Shown one piece after another: positions 36,444-45,500 of a stretch of 56,328 nt of DNA (positions are counted from its first letter, which is position 1; every line of letters starts with the position of its first letter). Source of the DNA: an uncultured Gammaproteobacteria bacterium. Its GTDB lineage: Bacteria > Pseudomonadota > Gammaproteobacteria > Arenicellales > JAANXG01. The position numbers and the translations under genes were made by a program. The notes beneath the pieces were generated by a model. The model ran no database searches. It worked only from the letters and a program-made list of their open reading frames with translations, and was not told the origin of the DNA. The stretch covers positions 32,644 through 88,971 of the forward strand of contig CAMYJT010000022.1 of assembly GCA_947258785.1 (NCBI GenBank), given 5' to 3'.

Positions 36444-37376
36444 TCACAACGATTCGTAATAAGAGATCATCTTTTGGCGTGTTGCCGCATCCGGCAAGCG
36501 GCCGAATCCGGCGCCCATGTTGTCGATCATGTGGCGTAACTTAGAAGTCGCTGGGATGGCACAGGTTGCTGCGGGATGCGAGACTACGAATTTCAAAAAG
36601 AACTGGCCCCAGCTTGCGCAATCAAAATCCGTAGCCCACGGCGGCAACGGTTTGCCCTTGACGCGGCGAAACAGGCCACCACCCTGATACGGGCGATTAA
36701 TCAACGTGGCGATACCGCGCTCGGCAGCCAGCGGCAGCAGGCGCTTCTCGACCTCGCGATTGGCAATACTGTACGTAAACTGCACGAAGTCGAACGGTTC
36801 ATTCTGCAGTATCTGTTCGAGCCCGCCATGGTCGCGGCCATGCGAGGTGGTGATGCCGATATAGCGCACTCTGCCTTCTGCCTTCCATGCCTTGAGGGTT
36901 TCGAGATGGGTCTCCCAGTCGACGAGATTATGGATTTGCATGAGGTCGAACACCCCGACACCCATGCGCTGCATCGAGCGTTGCATCTGCGCAATGCCTC
37001 GTTTCTTGCCCCGCGTCCATACCTTAGTCGCCGCAAACAACGCCTCTTTGTTACTCACCTTTTTCAATAAATCGCCGATGACTTGCTCGGACGAACCGTA
37101 CATGGGTGAGGAATCGATGACCGCACCACCGCGGTCAAAAAACGCCTGCAACACATCGAGCAGCGTTGCCCGCTCTGGTGCATCATCCCCCACGTCAAAG
37201 GTCTGCCACGACCCCATACCGATCACCGGCAGCGATTCGCCTGAAGATGGTATCTTTTTCTTGATTGGTGACTGCTTCATGGCAAATACGAATTGCGGCG
37301 TCGACACCAGGGAGGCCCCCAATCCAAACATGGATTTGAGAAATGATCGTCGACAAAGTTTTTGCTTGTCACGCAT
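36444..37376 (-). CDS. Tat-exported aldo/keto reductase
   Basis: About 310 residues from the ATG at 37376 (another ATG lies 9 bases upstream). The N-terminus CRRSFLKSMFGLGASLV is a twin-arginine signal, so the enzyme is probably folded with NADP(H) and exported. The AKR catalytic set is visible: D in AVIDSSPMYG, Y in the same motif, K in ATKVW and H in MQIHN. The substrate is unknown. Exported AKRs are less common than cytoplasmic ones. Confidence 0.87.
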   Translation of the reverse strand: MRDKQKLCRRSFLKSMFGLGASLVSTPQFVFAMKQSPIKKKIPSSGESLPVIGMGSWQTFDVGDDAPERATLLDVLQAFFDRGGAVIDSSPMYGSSEQVIGDLLKKVSNKEALFAATKVWTRGKKRGIAQMQRSMQRMGVGVFDLMQIHNLVDWETHLETLKAWKAEGRVRYIGITTSHGRDHGGLEQILQNEPFDFVQFTYSIANREVEKRLLPLAAERGIATLINRPYQGGGLFRRVKGKPLPPWATDFDCASWGQFFLKFVVSHPAATCAIPATSKLRHMIDNMGAGFGRLPDAATRQKMISYYESL

Positions 37377-37515
37377 ACACTGCACACTGACAGTGATGAG
37401 ATTAAATTGTAAACCCGGTCGCCGCGCCGTCGACAGACACCATTACCAACAACCCAAGGACCCGGTAACCCACCATGAACTCGAACCTCGCAGACCGACC
37501 TCAGCCACCGTCGGA

Positions 37516-38391
37516 TTACGACCCATAGAACGCCCGGCATTCGGACTCGCGGCCACGTACCACGCGCCGTTCGATCAGCACACCGCGGGTTTCGGTAACT
37601 ATGGTGTTTTGTCCTTCCTGGTGGTGATCGTCGTAGAAATATACCACCACCCAGTCGCGAGTGCGGTCCAACTCATGGGCCCGCGCGGTGTTGGAGAATA
37701 ACACGGTAAAGTGCCAACCATCGCGCTGGGTATGCAGAATCGGTAGCCACGCCTCGCCGCGTGGGTTGAAGCGCTTGGGGGCGATGGTGGGCAGCTTACC
37801 CTGTGCCGACTTTCTGCGATACTCGCGATCGACGTCTAGGAGTATATCGACACCGGGGCCATGAACCTCAGCCCGTGGCCCCACCCCACGCACCCGCCCG
37901 AGCATACTCTCCAGGGTGGCGCGAATGGCCACCGCGCGCCGCGGTCCGACACCGGTGAGCGATTCCAGACGGCCGTCGTGGGCAGCCAACTCCAGGGCCT
38001 CGAGGGTGTCGACATGTAATTCATCGTGTATACGCTGCGCGAGACGCGGGCCAATCCCGGGTACAGTTTGTAGCAACTTTTCCGGATCGAGCACCCCACG
38101 CAGCCGCTCAAGTTGCACCCAACGCCCGGTGCGCAGGATCTCGTCGATGGCGGTGGCCAATCCGCGGCCGACATTGGGCAGTGCCAACAGGCCTTCCATG
38201 CCTTGGCGTTTGACGAGCATAGCCACATCCTCGCCGAGTCCGCCGACGGTGTCCGCGGCGCGCCGGTAGGCGTTGACGCGGAATGGATTAGCGCCTTGCT
38301 GCTGCAGAAGATCGGCGGCCTCGCGCAACTTACCGGCCACCTGCTGATTGATCGCGGGGTTGGTGCGCATCGGGAAAGGATCAGTGGACAA
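37516..38391 (-). CDS. helix-hairpin-helix protein, DNA polymerase X N-domain-like
   Basis: 291 residues; an in-frame ATG at 38370 is an alternative start. The N-terminal ~170 residues match the 8-kDa and HhH part of PolX/Pol-beta proteins: NPFRVNAYRRAADTV, LPNVGRGLATAIDEIL, VPGIGPRLAQRIHDEL and LTGVGPRRAVAIRATL. The polymerase GS...D.D triad is not seen. The C-terminus (~185-291) is a separate beta-rich domain (WLPILHTQRDGWHFTVLFSN). It is a likely DNA-binding protein of unknown role. Confidence 0.82.
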   Translation of the reverse strand: MSTDPFPMRTNPAINQQVAGKLREAADLLQQQGANPFRVNAYRRAADTVGGLGEDVAMLVKRQGMEGLLALPNVGRGLATAIDEILRTGRWVQLERLRGVLDPEKLLQTVPGIGPRLAQRIHDELHVDTLEALELAAHDGRLESLTGVGPRRAVAIRATLESMLGRVRGVGPRAEVHGPGVDILLDVDREYRRKSAQGKLPTIAPKRFNPRGEAWLPILHTQRDGWHFTVLFSNTARAHELDRTRDWVVVYFYDDHHQEGQNTIVTETRGVLIERRVVRGRESECRAFYGS

Positions 38392-38426
38392 TTCGCGACA
38401 TAGCGATGATTAAAATGGATTCCCGA

Positions 38427-39020
38427 TCACCCTAGTTTGCGCGCAACAAAGTCGAGGCGATCTTGTCCCCAGAAAAGCTCATCATCGATGACATAGGTCG
38501 GCACACCGAACACACCACGCTGAATCGCCTGTTGGGTATCGCGTTCGTATTCCGCGGCAATATCCGCTTCGCTAGCAAAATCTGCTAACCCCTTGCCATC
38601 CATTCCGACGTCGTTTGTAAGCGCTATCATGGTGTCAACATCGGCGATGTTGGCCTCCTCTGCCCACACGGCACGCAACATTCTTTGTGACAAACTGAGG
38701 GCGTCCAGACCTTGCCGGCGTGCGGCGATGATCATTAACGACGCGGGATTAGCGTCTACCGGGAAGTACTTGGGCTCGAGCACCAACGGAATATCGAGAA
38801 AGTCACGCCAGCGGCGCAGCTCCTGCAGACGATACGCCTGACGCTCGGGGGCGCGCTGCTTGAGCGGCAATCCACCGGTTGCCGGAAACACCTTGGTCAA
38901 GTCAATGGCAAGCACATCCACAGTGGCATTGGCGTCGCGGGTGATGTTGGCGAAACGCTCGCCACCTAAATAACTATATGGTGAGACGGGACTTAGGTAA
39001 TAATCGACAACTCGGGCCAT
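38427..39020 (-). CDS. DsbA-family 2-hydroxychromene-2-carboxylate isomerase-like protein
   Basis: 197 residues of the GST-kappa/DsbA-like fold. The N-terminus YYLSPVSPYSYLGG carries the serine that replaces the CxxC motif in 2-hydroxychromene-2-carboxylate isomerases, and GVFGVPTYVIDDELFWGQDR is the conserved C-terminal signature. The founding enzymes act in naphthalene degradation with glutathione; no other degradation genes are near, so the substrate is uncertain. Confidence 0.9.
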   Translation of the reverse strand: MARVVDYYLSPVSPYSYLGGERFANITRDANATVDVLAIDLTKVFPATGGLPLKQRAPERQAYRLQELRRWRDFLDIPLVLEPKYFPVDANPASLMIIAARRQGLDALSLSQRMLRAVWAEEANIADVDTMIALTNDVGMDGKGLADFASEADIAAEYERDTQQAIQRGVFGVPTYVIDDELFWGQDRLDFVARKLG

Positions 39021-39162
39021 GGCAAATGATCTCCACTATTGAAAAATGCTGAAAAAGCTTAGAAACGGATCGGGAACGATTAATAGCAAAACTCATTACA
39101 ATCATTACAGTACTCCATGCTCATACCTTAACCGATGCAGCGCGATCTCAGTTAAACAGATT

Positions 39163-40548
39163 ATGAAGCGCATCGTGCGCAGATTAACGTTCGTCACCGC
39201 GCTGTGTCTACTGGCGCTAATACCGTTGACGCCGGGAATCGCCGACGCCGAGTACGGCGCCGAGCAGAAAAATATGGCGTTGGTAGGCCATCACGCCCTG
39301 CATGGCCGCAGCGCGTATCAACCGGTCATTCAGGAGCACGCAGGACGTTGGATTGCCTACGTCGGTCACCACCGGGGCAGCGCGCGTAACCCGCTCACCG
39401 GTCAGCGGGAATCCAACGGTACATCAATCGTTGATGTGTCCGATGCTTCGCACCCCGTTTATCTACACCACATACCGGGTGCGGGCGGCGCGCAGATGGC
39501 GCAAACCTGTCGCGGCAGGGATCTCCCCGCCAACGATGACAAGGTCTACCTGCTGCGCACGAACGGCGACGTAACCCACCAGGTATGGAACGTCACCGAC
39601 CCGCGCGCACCGCGTCTAGTCAGCACGCCGCTGACCGGAGGCCACGCCACCCACAAAAATTGGTGGGATTGTAAGACCGGCATCGCCTACCTGGTTTACG
39701 ATGGCCGGCAACTGGGATGGAAGACACGCCGTCTGTTATGGATCGTCGACCTTGGCGACCCCGCCAAACCCCAGATCGTCCGCCAGTTTGGACTGCCCGG
39801 CCAGCAACCGGCAAAACAGTTATTCGGAATCCCACCGGGCGCCCACGAGGCCACACTGTCTCCCGATGGAAAGCGTCTTTTCATTGCCTACGGCACCGGC
39901 CATCAGGGCATCGTGCAGATTTTAGATGTGCGCAAGCTCTTGAACTGCCGGCCGGCCTGCCCTGCTAATCCCACAGTTAAGGAACTGCTCGATCCCCAAG
40001 TGGGGCGGCTGGACATGCCGCGCTTTTGGGGTGCGCACACCGCGTGGCCGGTGATGGGGATACCGGTCCCCGAACAGGCAAAATTCATAAACGCCAGCCC
40101 GCGTGACTTCGTGGTCCTGGTGTCCGAGTCATTTGCCGCCGAGTGCCGAGAAGACGCACACGATATGGTATTTTTGGTTGACATCAGCGACGAGAGCCGG
40201 CCGTTCCCGGTGGCGAACTACCAGGTCCGCGAATCACAAGGCGCGTTCTGCGATCGCGGTGGGCGTTTCGGCGCTCACTCAATGAACTGGTCTTATCATC
40301 CCGCGTTTTACAAGAGACTGATCGTTGTCTCGTACTTCAACGCTGGGGTGCGCGCCGTAGACATTCGCGATCCATTTCACCCTCAGGAAGCAGGCTTTTA
40401 TATCCCGGCAATCAAAAACAATGCTGTGGCGCAAACCAACAACGTCGAAATCGATGGACGCGGATTGATCTACCTGGCCGATCGCGCCGGCGGCGGCCTG
40501 CATATCGTGAAACTCACCGGGACCGCGGCGCAAATCGTGCACCAATAA
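39163..40548 (+). CDS. exported LVIVD-repeat beta-propeller protein
   Basis: 461 residues from the ATG at 39163, followed by a clear Sec signal (LTFVTALCLLALIPLTPGIADA). Repeats of the type TSIVDVSDASHPVYLHHI, VWNVTDPRAPRLVST, IVDLGDPAKPQIVRQF and AVDIRDPFHPQEAGFY mark the LVIVD propeller family. It probably sits in the periplasm or outside the cell as a binding or scaffold protein. No enzymatic motif is seen. Confidence 0.83.
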   Translation: MKRIVRRLTFVTALCLLALIPLTPGIADAEYGAEQKNMALVGHHALHGRSAYQPVIQEHAGRWIAYVGHHRGSARNPLTGQRESNGTSIVDVSDASHPVYLHHIPGAGGAQMAQTCRGRDLPANDDKVYLLRTNGDVTHQVWNVTDPRAPRLVSTPLTGGHATHKNWWDCKTGIAYLVYDGRQLGWKTRRLLWIVDLGDPAKPQIVRQFGLPGQQPAKQLFGIPPGAHEATLSPDGKRLFIAYGTGHQGIVQILDVRKLLNCRPACPANPTVKELLDPQVGRLDMPRFWGAHTAWPVMGIPVPEQAKFINASPRDFVVLVSESFAAECREDAHDMVFLVDISDESRPFPVANYQVRESQGAFCDRGGRFGAHSMNWSYHPAFYKRLIVVSYFNAGVRAVDIRDPFHPQEAGFYIPAIKNNAVAQTNNVEIDGRGLIYLADRAGGGLHIVKLTGTAAQIVHQ

Positions 40549-40616
40549 CCAATTGAGGCCGACTGTTGCAATATGCGGGTTAATCCTATTCTTTGATCCG
40601 GCGTTCTCGCTAACCT

Positions 40617-41132
40617 TCAAAACGCCGCCTGTTCGGCCTCCAAAACGGCAGAGCTCACGTGCTTGCCGAAATCCTCCTCGAACAACGGCCAATTCCGGAA
40701 TTTGTCCATGAGCGGCATGAGCTGTTCTTTGATCTCATAGGGGGCGAGCCCCTCCTCGCTGTATCTCACTGCCACGTCGTAGACCATCTTCAGATATCGG
40801 CGGAACGCGTCACCCGCCTCGGGACCACCCGAGGGCCCATGGCCAGGCACATAGAGTTTAAGGTCGAGAGCCAGGGCACGATCCAGCGCCGCGATGTCGC
40901 CCTGAAACGTGCCGTCGTCCATACGCCCCATGCGTTGATACGCACCGATGTCGCCGAGAAACATCAACGAATCTTCCACCACCTCGATCATCGCGTCGGT
41001 GTTGGTGTGCGCGTGCTCCGACAGGTAGACCCGTAAGCTGAGCCCGCCGATAGCGATCTCCTGACCATCTTTCAACATCTCAGTCGGAATCTCGGCTTGG
41101 GTACAGGGAGAGGAAAATCCTTTGTTCTGCAC
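40617..41132 (-). pseudogene. metallo-beta-lactamase-fold hydrolase, C-terminal fragment
   Basis: 171 residues with the second half of an MBL fold: SEHAHTNTDAM (His and Asp ligands), FLGDIGAYQRMG (bridging Asp) and YVPGHGPSGG (last His). The N-terminal half with HxHxDH is missing. The homology begins abruptly near the IS-derived tract at 41.13-41.49 kb. It is therefore most likely a truncated gene. Confidence 0.72.
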
Positions 41133-41435
41133 CGCGACAAAACGGTTGCCTCGAACCCGGTTTGGCTATCACCTGCCATACGGGCCGGCATCGACGCCGA
41201 TCAGCGCGTCTGGGCGGTCAAGGCTGGGACTGACAAGCAAAAAACGAACTAAAAACGGCGGCCAAACTGGGTGCCTTCCGCGTGTTGCTGGCGCCAGCAC
41301 GAGCGGTGCCGGCGACAGCGCTCAGGCGATGTCGGGAACGGGGACGTATCCCAGCGGGAGTTGGGCCTTCGAGGGCCAATGGGGCGCATCGGCCGGGTCT
41401 GCGTCCTGCGGCGGGTCCCGCTCCATCGGTTCCGG
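41133..41435. other. IS-like remnant tract without intact gene
   Basis: Frames on both strands are open but compositionally biased. The tract ends in the 58-base repeat and separates a truncated MBL gene from a gene fragment of unknown function, so it is probably the residue of an insertion. Confidence 0.4.
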
Positions 41436-41493
41436 GCGGCTGGCCGCCACCGGTAGCCGGTGATTTGTCGCCGCTCCGACAACGGCGTTACCA
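41436..41493 (+). repeat. 58-base repeat, copy 2
   Basis: Differs from 34782-34839 at three positions. A stop codon falls inside the frame that is open in copy 1, and similarity ends exactly after TTACCA. Confidence 0.85.
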
Positions 41494-41896
41494 TGTCAAC
41501 CCCAACAGCCAGACAAGCTCGCCGTCACCCGTGCAGCCGCAGATCAGGCACTGCAACGATCACACCCCGCTGGGCGTTCGCCATCTGGTCGAGTGCGCGG
41601 AGAATCTGCAGGTCTCGGAACCCGAAGTCTTTCGGCTCGCCTACCGTCACTGGTACGAGCGGGAGCTCCCCGACGCCTTACTCGACGAATTGTTCGGCGG
41701 TTACCTAACGCGCCAGGAACTGCCCGGTTGGGTGCGCTGTTATTGCACCCGGGTTCTCAATATGGCCGATGTTGGACAACTCGACCCCCGCGAGTTCGGT
41801 GTGGATCGCCCGCGCATGAACCGGTTTTCGGATCAACAGTTCGCGTCGCTGTTAACCCTGGGCGGCTTCGTCGTTTACTGGCTGTTCCAGGCTTGA
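41494..41896 (+). CDS. small protein of unknown function, start uncertain
   Basis: The open frame runs in from the repeat tract; protein-like sequence begins near 41530 (CNDHTPLGVRHLVECAENL). It ends in a hydrophobic stretch (FASLLTLGGFVVYWLFQA) that could be a membrane helix. The region VSEPEVFRLAYRHWYERELP looks conserved but I cannot name it. The original start may have been lost to the insertion, so this may be a 5'-truncated gene. Confidence 0.45.
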
Positions 41897-41943
41897 TCTC
41901 TATCGCCAGTAAGACCGGCAGCGGACACGATAATAAGCTGGAA

Positions 41944-42594
41944 TCAGTGTTGGCCGGAGGCGCCCGCCGCGAACCGGTCGGCCAGATCCTGCCACTGCCT
42001 GGGCGTTAACAGGCCCACAAAAGCAAAACCACCATTTTCTAGCGGTTGGAATACCGCGCCTTCGGCCTCGTCCGGATACACGCTCGTTGCCTCGCGGGCA
42101 ACGTTGCCATGCGCCACGATAACCGTATTGAAGCCGGCCGGCGGCCGCTGAGCAAGGCGCAGGCGCGCCGTCTCGGCAATGGCCTCGGTCCCGCCGAAGT
42201 ACTCCGCTACCCGCAGGTTCATGACATCCGTTGTTGTCTCAACGGGACCCAGCGCCATCAAGCTGGCAGTCTCAACGGTCCGGCAGTAGGGGCTGGCGAG
42301 CACCAGTCCCACCGGGATACCGAGCGCCCGGATCGCGTCCCCCACGGCACGGGAGGTGCGGCGACCCTCGTCGGACAGTTGCCTAACCCGCGAGGGATCA
42401 CAACTCGTCCAATCCCCGGCTTGGCCGATGTCGTCGCTCTGGGACCAATCGGTCTGCGCATGCCGAAAGTAGATGTTGTATCCCCCGGTTTGCAAGCGAG
42501 CGACGAGTGCCTCTGGCGACGGCAACGGGTCGTCGCTGTGCACCGCCCCGGCCGGCACAAGCATCACCAGGACGAATAGCGCGCCTCGCATCAC
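41944..42594 (-). CDS. exported histidine phosphatase
   Basis: 216 residues with an N-terminal signal (MMRGALFVLVMLVPAGAVHS). The catalytic motif is YFRHAQTDW (RHA), with a second His in VIVAHGNVARE. This is branch 1-like phosphoglycerate-mutase-type phosphatase architecture, here probably periplasmic. It overlaps the stop of the NHL-repeat gene by 4 bases, so the two are cotranscribed. Confidence 0.87.
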   Translation of the reverse strand: MMRGALFVLVMLVPAGAVHSDDPLPSPEALVARLQTGGYNIYFRHAQTDWSQSDDIGQAGDWTSCDPSRVRQLSDEGRRTSRAVGDAIRALGIPVGLVLASPYCRTVETASLMALGPVETTTDVMNLRVAEYFGGTEAIAETARLRLAQRPPAGFNTVIVAHGNVAREATSVYPDEAEGAVFQPLENGGFAFVGLLTPRQWQDLADRFAAGASGQH

Positions 42595-43472
42595 CTGTGC
42601 AGCACCTGCGTTTTGACATAGCGAACGATGCGGTCGTTGTAGGTGTCCGAAAACCAGACGTCGTCGCCGCGGATCGCAACACCCTCCGGCCGATCGAAGA
42701 CACCCTCCCCCTTTCCCGGCCCTGCCCCGCCTAGCACCTGAACCAAACTACCGTCCGGGGCAACTACCTTAATACGATGGGTGTACTTGTCGGCCACGTA
42801 CATGCGCCCCTCGGCGTCGAAATCCAAATACCTCGGTCCACTGAAGCTGTAAACGGCGCCAGCAAGTATGCGCGTCACCTGCAGGGCATCGTTCAGACCG
42901 ACCATGCGGTCGTTGGCGGAATCGGCAACCCAGAGCCCACCGCTTGGATCGAAGGCCACGTCGTGGGGCGCGGAAAAGCCGCCGGCTTCGCCCACCACCT
43001 CGCCGCCTCGAAACACAACCAGGTTGCCGGAGGCGGCGCCGGTGGCAAACACGCGTCCGTCGGGGTGGGCGACAACGCCCTCGGGTCGCCGAATGCGCCC
43101 TTCGAGGGACCCGACTAAACGCCCACCGACGCCCTGAACCGCGTAAATCGCAATCCGGCTGTTGCCGGTGTCGGCAACCAACAGGCGTCCTTGGGCGTCG
43201 AACGCAACGTCATGCGGCTCGGCCACCTCGCCCTGGGCGAAGACACCGAGTTCCCGCAGGGTCCGGGGGTCCAGCACGGCGATGCGATCGTTGCCGTTGT
43301 CCGCAACGTAGAGGGCCTGGCCGTCCGGGGACAGCACGATATCGTGCGGCCTAGCGTAGTTCTCCGCGCTGGCGGCCGCCAGTTCAAAGATGAGGGGATC
43401 GGCCTGCACGCCGGCGCCCAGACTAATCAGGACCGGAACGGCGGATAGCCGGGATCTTACTGACAGCAGCAT
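42591..43472 (-). CDS. exported NHL-repeat beta-propeller protein
   Basis: About 293 residues from the ATG at 43472, selected by a GGAGG site 8 bases upstream. An export signal is followed by six NHL repeats such as PHDIVLSPDGQALYVADNGN, PHDVAFDAQGRLLVADTGN and PEGVAIRGDDVWFSDTYND. It probably forms a six-bladed propeller in the periplasm. It is coupled to the histidine phosphatase downstream. Confidence 0.87.
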   Translation of the reverse strand: MLLSVRSRLSAVPVLISLGAGVQADPLIFELAAASAENYARPHDIVLSPDGQALYVADNGNDRIAVLDPRTLRELGVFAQGEVAEPHDVAFDAQGRLLVADTGNSRIAIYAVQGVGGRLVGSLEGRIRRPEGVVAHPDGRVFATGAASGNLVVFRGGEVVGEAGGFSAPHDVAFDPSGGLWVADSANDRMVGLNDALQVTRILAGAVYSFSGPRYLDFDAEGRMYVADKYTHRIKVVAPDGSLVQVLGGAGPGKGEGVFDRPEGVAIRGDDVWFSDTYNDRIVRYVKTQVLHR

Positions 43473-43655
43473 GGTGTACGCCTCCAGTGGGATGGACAAT
43501 CAATCGGCAAGACGGAGTGTAACCCCCAGATTCTCACACGATGTAATTGGTGCCGCACCATCATTGGATTACGATCCGCCGTCTGGGGATGCACATTACG
43601 GATAACTCAGATCGCCATTTCGAGTCACGGTTCCCCGATATCGAAGAAAAACGAA

Positions 43656-44504
43656 TTACTCCGACGCCCGGTAAAGCCGCGCGGCGTTAGCGTGGGCGAT
43701 ACCCGCGGCGACCGCCGCGGGTAGCTGCTCGAGCCATGCCCGGTGCGCCTGGACGAGATCGGCGTAGTCCGGCCAGCGAGACGGTAACCAGGTGTCGGTG
43801 CCGACCATGAACCGCTCCGGGTGGCGCAGGAACAACGCCCGCCATTCATCGGACAAGCGGCCGCCCGGCGCGATCTCAGCCGCCCGCAACGCCAGCTCGG
43901 TCCACAGCGCGGGAAAACGCTCCAGCATGTCGGCGATCAGCGCCGGCGGTGCGCTCATCCCAGCGTGCGCCCAGAGTATCCTGACCTTGGGCTCGAGATT
44001 GAACAGGGCCTCGATCACTGCCGCATCGCTGTGCACATGGAGCACCAGCTCATGCTCGATTGCCAACCGCACCAACCGCGCCATCTGCCGGGTTTCGACG
44101 TCCTCGGCATCCAGCAGATGAAACTCACCGAGCCCGCGATACCCGCCGTGCGCCAGACGCGCTTCCACATACGCCAGGACCTCATCGTTGCGGAACCAGT
44201 CGTGCCGGTCGGCGGGGCTCCGGTATGGGCGCAACTCGGGAACGATGCGAGCCGCATCCGCCCGACGGAGCATCAAAGTGCCGACGTCCGGAGTGCTCGA
44301 CACCAGCGCCCGGGTCACGCCGGCCCGCTGCATCAGCTCGAGTACCGCCTCGGGGCTAAACGACTGCCACACGTCTTCGCTGTAATGCACGTGGGTGTCG
44401 AATACTGGCAGTGTGGGCTCGGCAGCGGCCGTGGACCCGAGGCACGCCGCGAGTAGCGCCCCGGTGAGCGCAGCACTGATTCGAGGCAGTTGCCACTTAT
44501 GCAT
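43656..44504 (-). CDS. exported amidohydrolase (TIM-barrel metal-dependent hydrolase)
   Basis: About 282 residues from the ATG at 44504 (alternative 44510). The signal contains LLAAC, a possible lipobox. The mature part starts FDTHVHYSED (metal-binding HxH). Further motifs are LVLHVHSDA, ILWAHAGMS and MVGTDTWLP, matching the amidohydrolase-2 family. The substrate is unknown; decarboxylation or hydrolysis is possible in this family. Confidence 0.83.
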   Translation of the reverse strand: MHKWQLPRISAALTGALLAACLGSTAAAEPTLPVFDTHVHYSEDVWQSFSPEAVLELMQRAGVTRALVSSTPDVGTLMLRRADAARIVPELRPYRSPADRHDWFRNDEVLAYVEARLAHGGYRGLGEFHLLDAEDVETRQMARLVRLAIEHELVLHVHSDAAVIEALFNLEPKVRILWAHAGMSAPPALIADMLERFPALWTELALRAAEIAPGGRLSDEWRALFLRHPERFMVGTDTWLPSRWPDYADLVQAHRAWLEQLPAAVAAGIAHANAARLYRASE

Positions 44505-44609
44505 GGACACAGCGCACGTCGATCACGACAATAACAGGTAACAAGCTGGCCAACCCAACCGTACAGCAATCCGGCTGATGATCCAACCGCTCCGAGCTTT
44601 GATGGTCTA

Positions 44610-45479
44610 ATGTACCGCACGATCGGCAACACCGGCATACGGGTCTTTGCCATCGGCCTGGGTGCCATGCCGCTCTCGTTGGCGGGACGCCCGCCGCGCG
44701 AGCGGGCCGAAGCAGTGATCGATGCGGCGCTGGACGCCGGGTTGACGTTCATCGACACGGCGAACTGTTACTGCGTCGACGACCACGACATCGGACACAA
44801 CGAACGCCTGATACGCGATGCCCTGCGGTGCCGTCACGCGGCCGGCGTCACGGTGGCCACCAAAGGCGGACTCACGCGTCCGGACGGCCGTTGGGAGCGG
44901 GACGGCCGGCCTAGCAGTCTGCAGGCGGCCTGCGAGCAGAGTCTGCAGGACCTGGGCCTGGAAACCATCCCACTGTACCAGCTCCACGCCCCCGATCCGG
45001 CCGTGCCGTTCACCGATTCGGTCGGCGCGTTGGCGCGGTTGCGCGACGCCGGCAAGATCGCCCATGTGGGATTGTCGAATGTCGACATCCCGCAGCTGGA
45101 GGCCGCACGCGCGATCGTGCCGGTAGCCTCGGTACAAAACCGCTGTCATGTCCTCTGCCGTCGGGACCTGGACAACGGCCTGGTGGATTACTGCCGACAA
45201 CACGGGATCACCTACATCGCCTACAGTCCGGTGGGCGGTGGCAACGGCCATAAGCGACTGCCAGGCGTGGCGGCACTCACAGAAATTGCCCGCGCACACG
45301 CAGCCAGCGTTTACTGCGTGGCCCTGGCGTGGCTGCTGCATAAGGGCGAACACATACTGCCAATCCCTGGCGCGAGCCGCACTACCAGCATCCTGGACAG
45401 CGTCAAGGCGGCCAGCCTGAAATTGACCGGTGCGGACGTCACGAGCATCGATAAAATCGACGCAGGATTGCGGCAATAG
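44610..45479 (+). CDS. aldo/keto reductase
   Basis: 289 residues, cytoplasmic. It has the N-terminal IRVFAIGLGAMPLSL, the active-site segment FIDTANCYCVDDHDIGHNE (D and Y), TKGG with the catalytic lysine, and LYQLHAPDP with the histidine. The C-terminal NADP-binding PIPGASRTTSILDSV is typical. It ends 21 bases before the GH13 gene and may act in the same sugar pathway. Confidence 0.9.
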   Translation: MYRTIGNTGIRVFAIGLGAMPLSLAGRPPRERAEAVIDAALDAGLTFIDTANCYCVDDHDIGHNERLIRDALRCRHAAGVTVATKGGLTRPDGRWERDGRPSSLQAACEQSLQDLGLETIPLYQLHAPDPAVPFTDSVGALARLRDAGKIAHVGLSNVDIPQLEAARAIVPVASVQNRCHVLCRRDLDNGLVDYCRQHGITYIAYSPVGGGNGHKRLPGVAALTEIARAHAASVYCVALAWLLHKGEHILPIPGASRTTSILDSVKAASLKLTGADVTSIDKIDAGLRQ

Positions 45480-45500
45480 GGACTCGGGTACCGTACCACG

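Noticed and set aside
44607..45476. 289-residue open frame exactly antisense to the aldo/keto reductase gene
   Set aside because: It mirrors the real gene because of G+C-rich codon structure. Its composition is biased and it has no motif, while the sense strand has all the AKR catalytic residues.
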